A stretch of DNA of 64,000 bases, from positions 62,001 through 126,000 of the forward strand of contig JAFLBQ010000005.1 of assembly GCA_017303805.1 (NCBI GenBank), given 5' to 3'. Below the pieces are notes generated by a model. The model had not been told where the DNA came from, ran no database searches, and saw nothing but the letters and a program-made list of their open reading frames with translations. The DNA comes from Cytophagales bacterium. GTDB taxonomy: Bacteria; Bacteroidota; Bacteroidia; Cytophagales; Cyclobacteriaceae. The position numbers were made by a program, and so were the translations under genes. Each line of letters starts with the position of its first letter. Positions within the stretch are counted from its first letter, which is position 1. This document shows positions 53,161 through 61,903 of the stretch, one piece after another.

Positions 53161-53640
53161 ATGAAGCATTTTATTGTAATCATTTCAACTTTCTTAGTTA
53201 TGCAGGCACAAGCACAACAGACCGACTATCACTTCTCACACACAGACAACACCACAGCAACAAGTGACAAAATTTGGGAAGTGTGGACAGACGTTCCTAA
53301 TTGGAAACAATGGGACAAAGGGCTAAAAGAAGCGTCTTTGGAAGGCGAATTTATCGTTGGTACAAAGGGTAAATTGATACCTGACAAGGGACCCAAAGCG
53401 AAATTTGTTATTAGTGAAATTGAGCCTAACAATTCCTATACCTTTAAAACTAAAATTCCTTTTGGCTGGCTGATCATCAAAAGGACATTGGAAGTAAAAG
53501 AAGGCGAAACTTTTTTTACTCACGATGTTAAATTTACAGGGTTACTAAAAAAAATATTAGGCAAAAAGTTGGGTAAAAATTACCGAGAAATGTTGCCAAG
53601 TGTAATGGCAGAAATCAAGCAACTTGCCGAAAGCAAATGA
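53161..53640 (+). CDS. Exported SRPBCC (START/Bet v1-like) protein
   Basis: A 159-residue protein with a signal peptide (first 19-20 residues, MQAQAQQ). The rest reads as an SRPBCC lipid-binding-type fold: VWEVWTDVPNWKQWDKGL-like stretch (here IWEVWTDVPNWKQWDKGLK), LEGEFIVGTKGKLI and a C-terminal helix AEIKQLAESK. Most SRPBCC proteins of this group are cytoplasmic, so the signal peptide is of note. The last four bases overlap the next gene (ATGA). Confidence 0.82.
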   Translation: MKHFIVIISTFLVMQAQAQQTDYHFSHTDNTTATSDKIWEVWTDVPNWKQWDKGLKEASLEGEFIVGTKGKLIPDKGPKAKFVISEIEPNNSYTFKTKIPFGWLIIKRTLEVKEGETFFTHDVKFTGLLKKILGKKLGKNYREMLPSVMAEIKQLAESK

Positions 53641-54092
53641 AGATACTACTCTTCTTTGTTTTTCTATTTGCTTCCCAGTTTGTAAAGGCACAAATTTTTA
53701 AAGACTTAAAACCAGATATTAATATCCGGTTGAGTTTTTTGGTTTTCCCCTTTACCACACTTTTAACAGTTGAAGGACGGACAGTTGGTAATCTGACACT
53801 TCAGTTAGAAACTGATTTTTTGAATACACACGGGGCAAATCTTAAGTACTTTATGCAAAATAGAATGGATGGACATTATGTTTTTACAGGCGTTGCATTT
53901 ATGGAGAATAAGTTGTTACGCAAAGACAAACAAATTACTTTTTTGCTCTATGCGGGTTACGGCTATGCTTACAGGTTTGGAAAACTAAAGCATTGGACAT
54001 TTGACAACCGAATTGGTATTGGTTCAACTACCAACGCAGATAAAAACTCGACTTATCCAGTAATTAAAACGGGCGTAGGTTACATCTTTTAA
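53637..54092 (+). CDS. Exported small protein, probable beta-barrel
   Basis: A 151-residue protein with signal peptide (first 19 residues, QFVKAQ) and amphipathic strands (LSFLVFPFTTLLTVEG, ITFLLYAGYGYAYRF, KTGVGYIF) that suggest a small outer-membrane barrel; it ends in Phe. I recognise no named family. It overlaps the SRPBCC gene by four bases and is 10 bases from the next. Confidence 0.65.
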   Translation: MKILLFFVFLFASQFVKAQIFKDLKPDINIRLSFLVFPFTTLLTVEGRTVGNLTLQLETDFLNTHGANLKYFMQNRMDGHYVFTGVAFMENKLLRKDKQITFLLYAGYGYAYRFGKLKHWTFDNRIGIGSTTNADKNSTYPVIKTGVGYIF

Positions 54093-54102
54093 TTTTTACA
54101 GA

Positions 54103-54474
54103 ATGACAGCAATCAAAATTGTTTATATCGCAAATATTATTGTAGCAGGCTACATTGGTGTTACTTCTTTATTTTCCTCAAAATTTTCATCTGCTATCAT
54201 TTTTCAAAACAGTTACCAAACTACTGATGTAATTCGATTAGTAGGTTGTTTGTGGTTAGCAATTGCTGTGTTATCGGTTTGTGGACTTTGGCGACCATTG
54301 ACGTTTTCGCCAGTTTTATTACTACAATTTTTCTACAAAGGAACTTGGCTTCTGGTAGTTGCCGTTCCAGCTATAAAAAATAATCAGGCATATCCTTCGG
54401 GTATGGCAATATTTTTTTTAGTTTGGGTATTAATCTTACCATTTACTATTCCCTGGAATGAGTGGATTAAATAA
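54103..54474 (+). CDS. Small four-pass membrane protein
   Basis: A 123-residue protein with four hydrophobic segments (about 5-25, 45-63, 68-85 and 98-117). A DoxX- or DUF-type small membrane protein is likely, but no diagnostic motif is seen. Its stop TAA shares its last base with the ATG of the next Crp/Fnr gene, indicating tight coupling. Confidence 0.7.
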   Translation: MTAIKIVYIANIIVAGYIGVTSLFSSKFSSAIIFQNSYQTTDVIRLVGCLWLAIAVLSVCGLWRPLTFSPVLLLQFFYKGTWLLVVAVPAIKNNQAYPSGMAIFFLVWVLILPFTIPWNEWIK

Positions 54475-55049
54475 TGAAAATGATTGAAATTTTACGTCAA
54501 CATATAGTTAACCGACTTGGGAAAGACATTCAAAATTTGGACACAGTTCTAGGTCACTTTAAATCTATTGAAATTGACAGAAACCAGTTTTTGTTGGAGC
54601 AAGGACAAGTCTGTAAACAAGTCTATTTTATTGCCAAAGGCTGCCTTCAGGTTTTTACTTACGACAATGAAATGAACGAAACAACAAGAGATATTGTAAT
54701 TGAAGATAATTGGTGTTCGGAATTGTTGAGTTTTGGTAGTGGTCAACCTGCAGCAGAAAATATACGAACGGTTGAGTCATGCCAACTATTAGCCATTGAT
54801 AAGCAAGGGTTTCAAACGATGATGCTAACCGTGCCACAGTTTGACAAAGTTTACAAACAAATTCTTGAAGCATCCTATGCCAACTCTGTGTATCGTATCA
54901 ACACATTTGTAGCTCTTTCAGCACTGGACAGAATAAAATGGCTAATGGAAAAACGACCTCAACTTATGACCAGGGTTTCAAGCAGGCTCATAGCTTCATA
55001 TTTGGGCATTAACAAAGACGTTTTTAGCAGACTAAAGGCTAAATTATAA
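54474..55049 (+). CDS. Crp/Fnr family transcriptional regulator
   Basis: A 191-residue protein, second of its kind in this block: cNMP-like domain (about 25-120; RNQFLLEQGQVCKQVYFIAK) and C-terminal helix-turn-helix (LIASYLGINKDVFSRLKAKL, about 172-191). The region between carries LSALDRIKWLMEKRPQL typical of the Bacteroidota Crp/Fnr subgroup. It is similar in layout to the regulator at 52518 but not a near-identical copy. An 80-base gap then precedes YciI, a likely site for its own regulation. Confidence 0.9.
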   Translation: MKMIEILRQHIVNRLGKDIQNLDTVLGHFKSIEIDRNQFLLEQGQVCKQVYFIAKGCLQVFTYDNEMNETTRDIVIEDNWCSELLSFGSGQPAAENIRTVESCQLLAIDKQGFQTMMLTVPQFDKVYKQILEASYANSVYRINTFVALSALDRIKWLMEKRPQLMTRVSSRLIASYLGINKDVFSRLKAKL

Positions 55050-55129
55050 ATTGTAGACTTTTGTCATCGTTGAGTAAAAATTGTGCTTTGCATTTTTGCA
55101 TCATCATTCACAATTAAAACTAAAAGACA

Positions 55130-55489
55130 ATGACAGAGTACATTTTGTTGTTCCGAAATGCAAGTGCTGAAAACGGCTATTTGGCAACTTCCCAAGATAT
55201 GGCGGAAGACATGCCGAAGTGGCAAGGTTGGATAGGCAATATAGCGATGCAAGGCAAATTAGTAAGCACAGCGCCTATTCGCTATGACGCTTCAATTGTT
55301 GATAGCCTTGGTGTAAGCACCAACGGGCAACCTTACAAAGAAACCAACAGCGTTTTGGTTTCTGGCTATTTAATTTGTAAGGCAGACAGTTTGGAAGAAG
55401 TTAGGGAGTGGAGCAAGACCTGCCCAATTTTAAAGTATCCAAACAGTTCAGTTGAGATAAGACCACTTGTTCCATTTCCAACAAACTAA
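55130..55489 (+). CDS. YciI-like (YCII-related) protein
   Basis: A 119-residue ferredoxin-fold protein: MTEYILLFRNASAENGYLA at the start, WQGWIGNIAMQGKLVSTAPI in the middle and a C-terminal VEIRPLVPF. The family is small and often fused or next to sigma factors and DoxX. Its catalytic role, if any, is unknown. It is 12 bases upstream of the DoxX-like gene. Confidence 0.85.
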   Translation: MTEYILLFRNASAENGYLATSQDMAEDMPKWQGWIGNIAMQGKLVSTAPIRYDASIVDSLGVSTNGQPYKETNSVLVSGYLICKADSLEEVREWSKTCPILKYPNSSVEIRPLVPFPTN

Positions 55490-55501
55490 AAGGCTACGAC
55501 T

Positions 55502-55918
55502 ATGGACAAAATCCTGAATTTAGGGAAGTACATTTTCCCTTTATCGTTCTTACTTTATGTAGGGCTACATTTAGGTAAGCCAGAGGTTGGTGCTGCATTT
55601 GTGCCAGACTACATACCATTTCCATTTTTTTGGAACTACTTTACCTTGGTTTGCATTTTGCTTTTTATTGTAAGTGCGGTTATTGCCAAGTACGACAAGT
55701 TAGCCTACGCACTAATGGCTTTATATGTAATTTTAATGGGCGTATTGGTTCACCTACCAAGAGCCATGGGACACGAATTAGATGTAACAGCTATGAGTAC
55801 TAACCTTGATAGAGAAAGGGAACTTGAAATGGTAAACTTTTTCAGGAACATAATGGTAACAGGTGCATTATTGGCCTTTGCAAAATTTGTAGCCAAAGAC
55901 AAAAGAGTAATTGGCTGA
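55502..55918 (+). CDS. DoxX-like four-pass membrane protein
   Basis: A 138-residue membrane protein with four helices (about 8-25, 42-63, 67-86 and 115-132). The order and FWNYFTLVCILLFIVSAVIAKYDKLAYALMA-like central part fit the DoxX-type family (short motif: WNYFTLVCILL). Family members are often linked to redox stress. It closes the AT-rich block; about 130 bases follow with no feature before the kdsB stop. Confidence 0.75.
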   Translation: MDKILNLGKYIFPLSFLLYVGLHLGKPEVGAAFVPDYIPFPFFWNYFTLVCILLFIVSAVIAKYDKLAYALMALYVILMGVLVHLPRAMGHELDVTAMSTNLDRERELEMVNFFRNIMVTGALLAFAKFVAKDKRVIG

Positions 55919-56052
55919 AAGGAGAAAAACGGCACAAAATAAGTGCCTGGCAAAGCAGGGCTGATGGAAGTATGTCAACATTTGTACTTCTATCAGCCTT
56001 CGTACTAAACAAGCTGTATTCCAAGGTCCTTACCCTCACCAGCCCCGAAACG

Positions 56053-56793
56053 TTACGCAGTTGCTGCTGCGGCATTGGCACGTTCCAGGTCTTCGGGTGT
56101 ATCAATGCCCAGTGTTTCCAATAGCGTTTCGGCTGTTTTAATTTTGAAACCGTTTTCCAGCCAGCGCAGTTGCTCTAACGATTCGGCTTTTTCCAGCGCT
56201 GAAACTTGAAGCCGGGTGATTTGTTGTAATACATCGGCCCGGTACGCATACAGGCCTATGTGTTTGTAATACAAGTGGTGTTGAGTCCAGTTGGTTTCGG
56301 GGCCACGCCAAAAAGGAATGGGCGAGCGACTGAAGTACATTGCTTCGGATTTATTATTAAGTACCGCCTTTACCACATGCGGATTGAGCAACTGTTGCTG
56401 GTGGGTTATTTTTTTTACCAGCGTGGCCAGTTCGGTTTCACCATCCAGCAACGCGGCAAGTAATTCAATTTGCTCCGGATTAATAAACGGCTCATCGCCT
56501 TGGATGTTGATAACATAGTCGTACGGTTCTGGTTGTTGCGAAAGCACTTCGTAACACCGATCGGTGCCGCTGGCATGCGTTTCGGCCGTAAGGCAAGCCG
56601 TGCCGCCAAACGTGCGCACACAGTCTAGAATTTCCTGGTTATCGGTGGCCACTATTACGCGATGGAGTGCCGGAGCTTTTAATGCTTGCGCATACACGCG
56701 CTGAATCATCGGCACTCCGCCAATCAGCGCAAGCGGCTTGCCGGGGAAGCGGGTGGATGCATAGCGGGCTGGTATGATACCAAGAATTTTCAT
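56053..56793 (-). CDS. kdsB: 3-deoxy-manno-octulosonate cytidylyltransferase (CMP-KDO synthetase)
   Basis: A 246-residue enzyme beginning MKILGIIPARYASTRFPGKP, the family start with the nucleotide-binding loop. It activates KDO to CMP-KDO for lipopolysaccharide inner core. INIQGDEPFI and the FSRSPIPF loop are typical. An ATG at 56799 gives two more residues; the chosen ATG fits the family. With GmhA in the window it supports a heptose/KDO-type lipopolysaccharide. It is a single gene after NfeD. Confidence 0.95.
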   Translation of the reverse strand: MKILGIIPARYASTRFPGKPLALIGGVPMIQRVYAQALKAPALHRVIVATDNQEILDCVRTFGGTACLTAETHASGTDRCYEVLSQQPEPYDYVINIQGDEPFINPEQIELLAALLDGETELATLVKKITHQQQLLNPHVVKAVLNNKSEAMYFSRSPIPFWRGPETNWTQHHLYYKHIGLYAYRADVLQQITRLQVSALEKAESLEQLRWLENGFKIKTAETLLETLGIDTPEDLERANAAAATA

Positions 56794-56837
56794 TCGCATG
56801 TAATTATCAGCGTACGGAGCTGCATGAAGAAAAAAAT

Positions 56838-58175
56838 CTATTCCACTTTTTTTACGCGCAAGGTAGTGCCTTCCATGCCGATCACCTCAATGGTTTCATC
56901 GCGATCAATAAATTCACCGCGGGTAAAGGCATCGTAAACTTGTTCGTCTATTACTACCTTGCCACTGGGGCGCAACACCGTTAGCGCTTTGCCTTGTTTA
57001 CCAAATAAATCTTTTTGAAAACTGCTTACGCTGTAGCCGCTGGCCACATCTTGCGTATCGTTGAGGGCAATGCGCTGAAAGGCTTTTGTTTGAGTTAAGC
57101 GTGCACCGCCAAAGAATAAAAGCAATACGCCTCCGGTTAAGCCACCCAGCATGGCTACCGTGGCGGTTATAATATCGCCCAGGGGCACAAATTCAAAATT
57201 GAAAAAATCGTTGTTGAGCATGATTAACACCAACGACACTACGGTAAGTGCAATACCACTAACACCGGCTACTCCAAAGCCGGGTATAAAAAATATTTCG
57301 GCAATAATAAGAATGATGCCCAGGAAGAGCGCGATAATTTCCCAGTAAGCAGCCAGGCCATTGAGGTAATACGGCACCAGGTAGAGCACCAATGCCACCA
57401 CCGCAGCAAGTAGCGGAAACCCAACTCCGGGTGTTTGCAATTCAAAATAGATACCGCCAATGATTACAAGTATTAAAATACCGCTGATAAACGGATTTAA
57501 AAAAATTGCAATAATTTTTTCCGCAGCGCTTAGTTTAAAGGTTTCTATTGTATAGTCGCTTACATGATTGCGCTCCAGAATTTCTTTTATGCTCTCTACT
57601 TTCGCTTCGCAATATCCGTTGGCGAGGGCTTCGGTGGTGGTAAAGGTAATTACCTTGCCGGCTTGCGTAATGCTGTCAATCACAATGTTTTCATCCACCA
57701 TGGCTTCGGCAATGCGGGGGTTACGGCCATTTTCTTCGGCTGTCGATCGCATAATCGATCGCATGTACGATTGGTACTTGTCGGGTGCAGCCCCGCCACT
57801 TCCATCTACCACGGTGGCCGCACCAATGGTAGCACCGGGAGCCATGTAAATACTATCGCAGGCAATAGAAATTAAGGCTCCGGCCGAGGCAGCATCGGAA
57901 TTGATAAACACCCACACCGGAATTTTCAGCGCCATGAGCTCATCAACAATTTCTTTGGTGTCGTTCAATGCGCCCCCAAAGGTGTCCATGTCGATAATAA
58001 TAATGTCTGCTTTTTTTTCGCTTGCGTGAGCCAACCCCAGTTTTACATAGCGGGCCATGCGCGGGTCTATCTCCGATTTTATTTCCAACACCACCACATT
58101 TTTTTTAACAGCAGGTTGTGCAATGGAAATCTGCGCAAGCAACACGAAACAACTAAAGGCTAACAGCATTCGCAT
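56838..58175 (-). CDS. NfeD-type membrane-bound serine protease
   Basis: A 445-residue protein with a signal peptide (first 20 residues, QISIAQ), an N-terminal ClpP-like protease domain (about 25-225), a membrane domain of four to five helices (about 230-340), and a C-terminal OB-fold NfeD domain (about 380-445). The Ser-Lys dyad is Ser97 in DAASAGAL and Lys133 in APDKYQSY, as in the archaeal 1510-N protease. These proteases work with stomatin/SPFH proteins on membrane substrates; no stomatin lies here. It is divergent from the next gene. Confidence 0.93.
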   Translation of the reverse strand: MRMLLAFSCFVLLAQISIAQPAVKKNVVVLEIKSEIDPRMARYVKLGLAHASEKKADIIIIDMDTFGGALNDTKEIVDELMALKIPVWVFINSDAASAGALISIACDSIYMAPGATIGAATVVDGSGGAAPDKYQSYMRSIMRSTAEENGRNPRIAEAMVDENIVIDSITQAGKVITFTTTEALANGYCEAKVESIKEILERNHVSDYTIETFKLSAAEKIIAIFLNPFISGILILVIIGGIYFELQTPGVGFPLLAAVVALVLYLVPYYLNGLAAYWEIIALFLGIILIIAEIFFIPGFGVAGVSGIALTVVSLVLIMLNNDFFNFEFVPLGDIITATVAMLGGLTGGVLLLFFGGARLTQTKAFQRIALNDTQDVASGYSVSSFQKDLFGKQGKALTVLRPSGKVVIDEQVYDAFTRGEFIDRDETIEVIGMEGTTLRVKKVE

Positions 58176-58208
58176 GGTTGTAGTAATTTTGGTTAAAAGT
58201 ACTAAGTC

Positions 58209-58868
58209 TTGACCGAAAAAACCGATGTAGTTTACCGGGCAGCCACCGGAAGTGTACTCTGGAATTTACTTCCGGCCAACGGAGGGCGCTTAGTGGTGCT
58301 GGAAGAACGTAGCGAGCAACAGCAGCAAGTTGCATTTGTGTGCATAACCGAAGCAGGTAAGGAGTTGTGGCGCAGAACCGATTTACCAGAACCCTGGTGG
58401 ATTAACCTGGTGTACGTAGGCAACGCCCACGTGTGGTTGCGCAAATTTGAATCAACCGCTAACCCCGATGCGGCCCGCTGGTTGGTGTTGAACCTGGAAA
58501 CCGGAGTTGAAACAACGGCTACGCCAGAACCAGAAAATACGATCTCGGCACTACGGCCGTTTGTGTATTTGCAGGGCGAGCCCGACTTTGAAACCGTAGC
58601 AACTTTTATGAAGAAAATTGGCGCCCCGATATTTTTGGGCGCAGAGTACCGCGAGCATGGCGGGTATCTGTTCATTTCGGGTTATACCGGGCAACCGGCC
58701 AATTATACCAACATGCTGTGGTGCCTGCGGCAAGACGGCACCTTGTGCTGGCAACAGCAAATTGGCACGAATTTGAAAGGCATTGGCACCGGTACGTTTT
58801 TTATTGCCGGCAGCCGGTTGTTTTTTGTGAAGAACAAAACAGAATTGGTAACTTTTCGCATTGTTTAA
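58209..58868 (+). CDS. Uncharacterised beta-rich protein, possibly DUF4905-like
   Basis: A 219-residue product starting at TTG 58209, since there is no ATG near enough to keep the conserved start. The sequence is of regular beta strands (VVLEERSEQQQQVAFVCITE, ARWLVLNLETGVE, FLGAEYREHGGYLFISG), like a beta-propeller blade set. I do not recognise a catalytic motif. A TAATTTTG box (58184-58191) lies just upstream, giving a very short leader. It ends five bases before the LysM protein gene and is probably co-transcribed with it. Confidence 0.6.
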   Translation: MTEKTDVVYRAATGSVLWNLLPANGGRLVVLEERSEQQQQVAFVCITEAGKELWRRTDLPEPWWINLVYVGNAHVWLRKFESTANPDAARWLVLNLETGVETTATPEPENTISALRPFVYLQGEPDFETVATFMKKIGAPIFLGAEYREHGGYLFISGYTGQPANYTNMLWCLRQDGTLCWQQQIGTNLKGIGTGTFFIAGSRLFFVKNKTELVTFRIV

Positions 58869-58872
58869 ACTT

Positions 58873-59901
58873 ATGATAAAGGTAATTTTTTTAGCGCTTG
58901 TGTCGTGGACGGCAACAGGTGCTCCTGCCGACTCCCTCCGTTTGGAAACCATTAACGGCAAACAGTTTATCATTCACCAGATTGATGAGAAGGAAACGCT
59001 CTATGCCATCTCAAGACGTTATGGTATTCCTGTAACTGCTATCCTTGAGCACAACCCCACAGCCGATGGTGGCCTGGCGGTAGGCCAGCTTTTAAAAGTA
59101 CCTTATGTGCCTAAAACCAAACCGGCCGCACTAGCGGGTGGCGATCGCATTCATAAAGTTGCCGCTAAAGAAACCTTGTTTTCCATTTCGCGGCTGTACG
59201 AGGTGTCGGTAGATGAGATTAAAGAATGGAATAAGCTAACCGATAATTCGCTTTCGTTGGGGCAGGAACTCGTTATCCGGAAACGAAGCAATGCTTCTGT
59301 ACAAACACTGCCGGCACAGCAAACCGTAAAAGGTGTGCACACGGTAGCGGCAAAAGAAACTTTGTTTTCAGTTGCCCGCCAATACAATGTAACCGTGCAG
59401 CAACTGCGCGAGTGGAACGCGCTGGGCAGCGATGAAGTAAAAATAGGACAAACCTTAGTGGTTGCGCCAACTATGCAAACCCGCACCGAAACAATTCAGC
59501 AACCGCATACCGAAGTGGTTGAGATAAAAGAAACGGTACGGCCCGAAATAAAACCCGAAGTTAAACCGGAAGTAAAGCAACCGGAAGTAAGAGAAACCAC
59601 CATTCGTATTTCAGAAAGTGTGGCGGGCACCGATGAGGTAAAAGAGATGGGCTTAGCCGAATTGATCGATGGCACCGATGGTAACCGCAAGTACCTGGCG
59701 TTGCACCGCACGGCCAAAGTGGGCACCATTTTAAAAGTGCGCAACGAACTGAACAACCGCGAAGTATTTGTGCGCGTGGCGGGTTCGCTCCCCAACATTG
59801 CCGCTAATACCAATGTGGTGATTAAAATTTCTAAATCGGCATACGACAGGTTGGGCGCAATAGATCCGCGCTTTCGTGTGGAGGTTACCTATTATAAATA
59901 A
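58873..59901 (+). CDS. Secreted LysM protein with RlpA-like double-psi barrel
   Basis: A 342-residue product from ATG 58873, where a signal peptide (MIKVIFLALVSWTATGAPA) begins; the upstream TTG overlapping the previous stop is not preferred. Three LysM repeats follow at about 32-78, 92-137 and 152-197 (KETLYAISRRYGIPV, KETLFSISRLYEVSV, KETLFSVARQYNVTV), each a peptidoglycan-binding unit. A Pro/Glu/Lys linker (about 215-255) leads to a C-terminal double-psi barrel resembling RlpA (KVGTILKVRNELNNREVFVR, YDRLGAIDPRFRVEV). Binding to glycan is clear by family; lytic activity is not shown. Confidence 0.88.
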   Translation: MIKVIFLALVSWTATGAPADSLRLETINGKQFIIHQIDEKETLYAISRRYGIPVTAILEHNPTADGGLAVGQLLKVPYVPKTKPAALAGGDRIHKVAAKETLFSISRLYEVSVDEIKEWNKLTDNSLSLGQELVIRKRSNASVQTLPAQQTVKGVHTVAAKETLFSVARQYNVTVQQLREWNALGSDEVKIGQTLVVAPTMQTRTETIQQPHTEVVEIKETVRPEIKPEVKPEVKQPEVRETTIRISESVAGTDEVKEMGLAELIDGTDGNRKYLALHRTAKVGTILKVRNELNNREVFVRVAGSLPNIAANTNVVIKISKSAYDRLGAIDPRFRVEVTYYK

Positions 59902-59903
59902 GT

Positions 59904-60989
59904 ATGAGGTGGGCCGCGGTGTTTGTGTTAGTTGTTGGCGGCCGCATGTATGCACAAAACCTGGTGCCTAACCCGGGCTTCGAGCAATATTATAAGTGCC
60001 CCGGATCTTACACCTCGAATGCGGCCGGAGAAATTGCTCCGGGTTGGACTTCGCCCAGCACGGGTACGCCCGATATGTTTCACATGTGCAGCCTTGGCGA
60101 AGCCGGAGTGCCTACCAATTGGGCTGGCTACTCCAAAGCCTACATCGGTTCGGGCTATGCCGGCATTTATTGCTACCTGCTGCGGCCCGGCAAAGAGTAC
60201 CGCGAATATTTGCAGGCCCAGCTAAGCACCCCGCTGGAAGCCGGAGGTGAATACCTGGTGGAATTTTATTTCAAACTCTCGTCCAACTCGCGCTACAGCA
60301 TCGATCGCATCGGGTTTTTGCTTTCCGACTCTTCGTACCGCATACCACACGATGGCGTATTACCCGTGCCTGCTACCTACGAGCGGATTACGAAAACCAT
60401 TTACTCCAAAGCAACCGGGTTGTGGACTCGCTTTGGCTATACGCACCTTGCCAAGGGTGGCGAAAAATTTTTAACCATCGGAAATTTTTCGAACAGCAAT
60501 GATACCCGCACCCATTACATTGCCAACTCGCAAGCCACCGAGCCCATGCTGGCAAAGGCAGCTTACTTTTATATTGATGAAGTAAAAGTTGTAAAGGTGG
60601 GGGGCGCAGCGCCTCCGGTTTTAACGGGCTACCCGGATTTGAAAACCAATCAGGATTACATTCTGAAAAATATTCAGTTTAAATACAACGATTACACGCT
60701 GCTGCAGGAGTCGTACCCCGAACTGAAAAAGTTAGTGGCGGTGTTGCAATACCATACAACCTGGAATGTGGTAGTAAGCGGCCATACCGATGATATTGGC
60801 TCTGATCTATTTAACAACGAACTCTCATTGTTGCGTGCCGGCAGCGTGGCCGACTACCTGATTGAAAATGGAATTAACCCCGGCCGGATTAAAACCATGG
60901 GATTTGGTAAACAAACCCCGCTGGTAAAAGGTACCGATGAAACTTCGCGGGCCACCAACCGCAGGGTAGAGTTGCGCTTTTTAAACTAA
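59904..60989 (+). CDS. OmpA-family outer-membrane protein with N-terminal carbohydrate-module-like domain
   Basis: A 361-residue protein with a signal peptide (first 18 residues, GRMYAQ). An N-terminal part (about 20-230) reads LVPNPGFEQYYKCPGSY and other blocks found in Bacteroidota proteins that look like carbohydrate-binding modules. The C-terminal OmpA domain (about 255-360) has SGHTDDIGSDLFNNELSLLR and TSRATNRRVELRF, which hold peptidoglycan. It starts two bases after the LysM stop and its stop TAA shares its last base with the next ATG. Confidence 0.9.
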   Translation: MRWAAVFVLVVGGRMYAQNLVPNPGFEQYYKCPGSYTSNAAGEIAPGWTSPSTGTPDMFHMCSLGEAGVPTNWAGYSKAYIGSGYAGIYCYLLRPGKEYREYLQAQLSTPLEAGGEYLVEFYFKLSSNSRYSIDRIGFLLSDSSYRIPHDGVLPVPATYERITKTIYSKATGLWTRFGYTHLAKGGEKFLTIGNFSNSNDTRTHYIANSQATEPMLAKAAYFYIDEVKVVKVGGAAPPVLTGYPDLKTNQDYILKNIQFKYNDYTLLQESYPELKKLVAVLQYHTTWNVVVSGHTDDIGSDLFNNELSLLRAGSVADYLIENGINPGRIKTMGFGKQTPLVKGTDETSRATNRRVELRFLN

Positions 60990-61816
60990 TGGCGCGCAAA
61001 AAAAATACCCTCCTAAAACTGCGCGACTTTCTAATCGCGAAAGCGGAGTACTATAACAACCCGAACTTTATTGCGACCGACCCCATCTCCGTGCCGCACC
61101 GGTTTACCCAGCCGCAGGATATTGAAATAGCGGCCTTCTTTGCGGCCACGCTTGCCTGGGGCCAACGCAGCACCATTATTGCCAAGTGCACCGAATTACT
61201 GGCTATGATGGACAACCGGCCGTATGAGTTTGTAGTACAGCATAAGCCGCACGAGCTGAAACCCTTTACAAAATTTAAACACCGCACCTTCAACGCCACC
61301 GATACACTTTATTTTATAGAGTCGCTGTCGGGATTATATAAAAGCTATGCTTCGCTGGAGGAGGTGTTTGTGCAAAACCTGAACCTTGCGCAGCCGGCTG
61401 CTGCCGATGTTTTTTTGATTGAACACGCATTGATTCAATTCAATAAGATGTTTTTCCGGTTGCCCGATGCCCCGGCCCGCACACACAAGCACGTAAGCAC
61501 ACCGGCCCGCAAATCGGCTTGTAAAAGATTAAATATGTTTTTGAGGTGGATGGTTAGACAAGATACCTGCGGTGTAGATTTTGGAATCTGGAAAAAGATT
61601 TCGCCCTCGCAACTCGTATGCCCATGCGATGTGCACGTAGAGCGGGTGGCCCGCCACTTTAACCTCATCACCCGAAAGGGAATGAGCTGGCAAACGGCCA
61701 TAGAACTTACATCGGCCTTACGCCAACTTAACCCGGCCGATCCGGTGGTGTTTGATTTTGCATTGTTTGGAATGGGCGTAATGGAAAACCATCCGCCAGG
61801 CGCCCGGTCTTACTGA
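60989..61816 (+). CDS. TIGR02757/DUF2400 family protein
   Basis: A 275-residue protein with many conserved blocks of the TIGR02757 family: DPISVPHRFTQPQDIEIAAF, ATLAWGQRSTIIAKC, FLRWMVRQDTCGVDFGIW and a late CDVHVERVARHFNLI. The late part resembles helix-hairpin-helix DNA glycosylases, but no function is shown for the family. It overlaps the OmpA stop by one base, so it is part of the LysM-OmpA unit. Confidence 0.88.
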   Translation: MARKKNTLLKLRDFLIAKAEYYNNPNFIATDPISVPHRFTQPQDIEIAAFFAATLAWGQRSTIIAKCTELLAMMDNRPYEFVVQHKPHELKPFTKFKHRTFNATDTLYFIESLSGLYKSYASLEEVFVQNLNLAQPAAADVFLIEHALIQFNKMFFRLPDAPARTHKHVSTPARKSACKRLNMFLRWMVRQDTCGVDFGIWKKISPSQLVCPCDVHVERVARHFNLITRKGMSWQTAIELTSALRQLNPADPVVFDFALFGMGVMENHPPGARSY

Positions 61817-61903
61817 ATAAATTGACAAGCGGTAGTACCATTGTTATGGATTTATTTCTAATTTTCTTACTCTATACTTAACACACACTCGAATACTATT
61901 TCT

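Noticed and set aside
52480-55930. Integrated prophage or plasmid
   Set aside because: No integrase, replication, structural or mobilisation gene, and no direct repeats at the edges.
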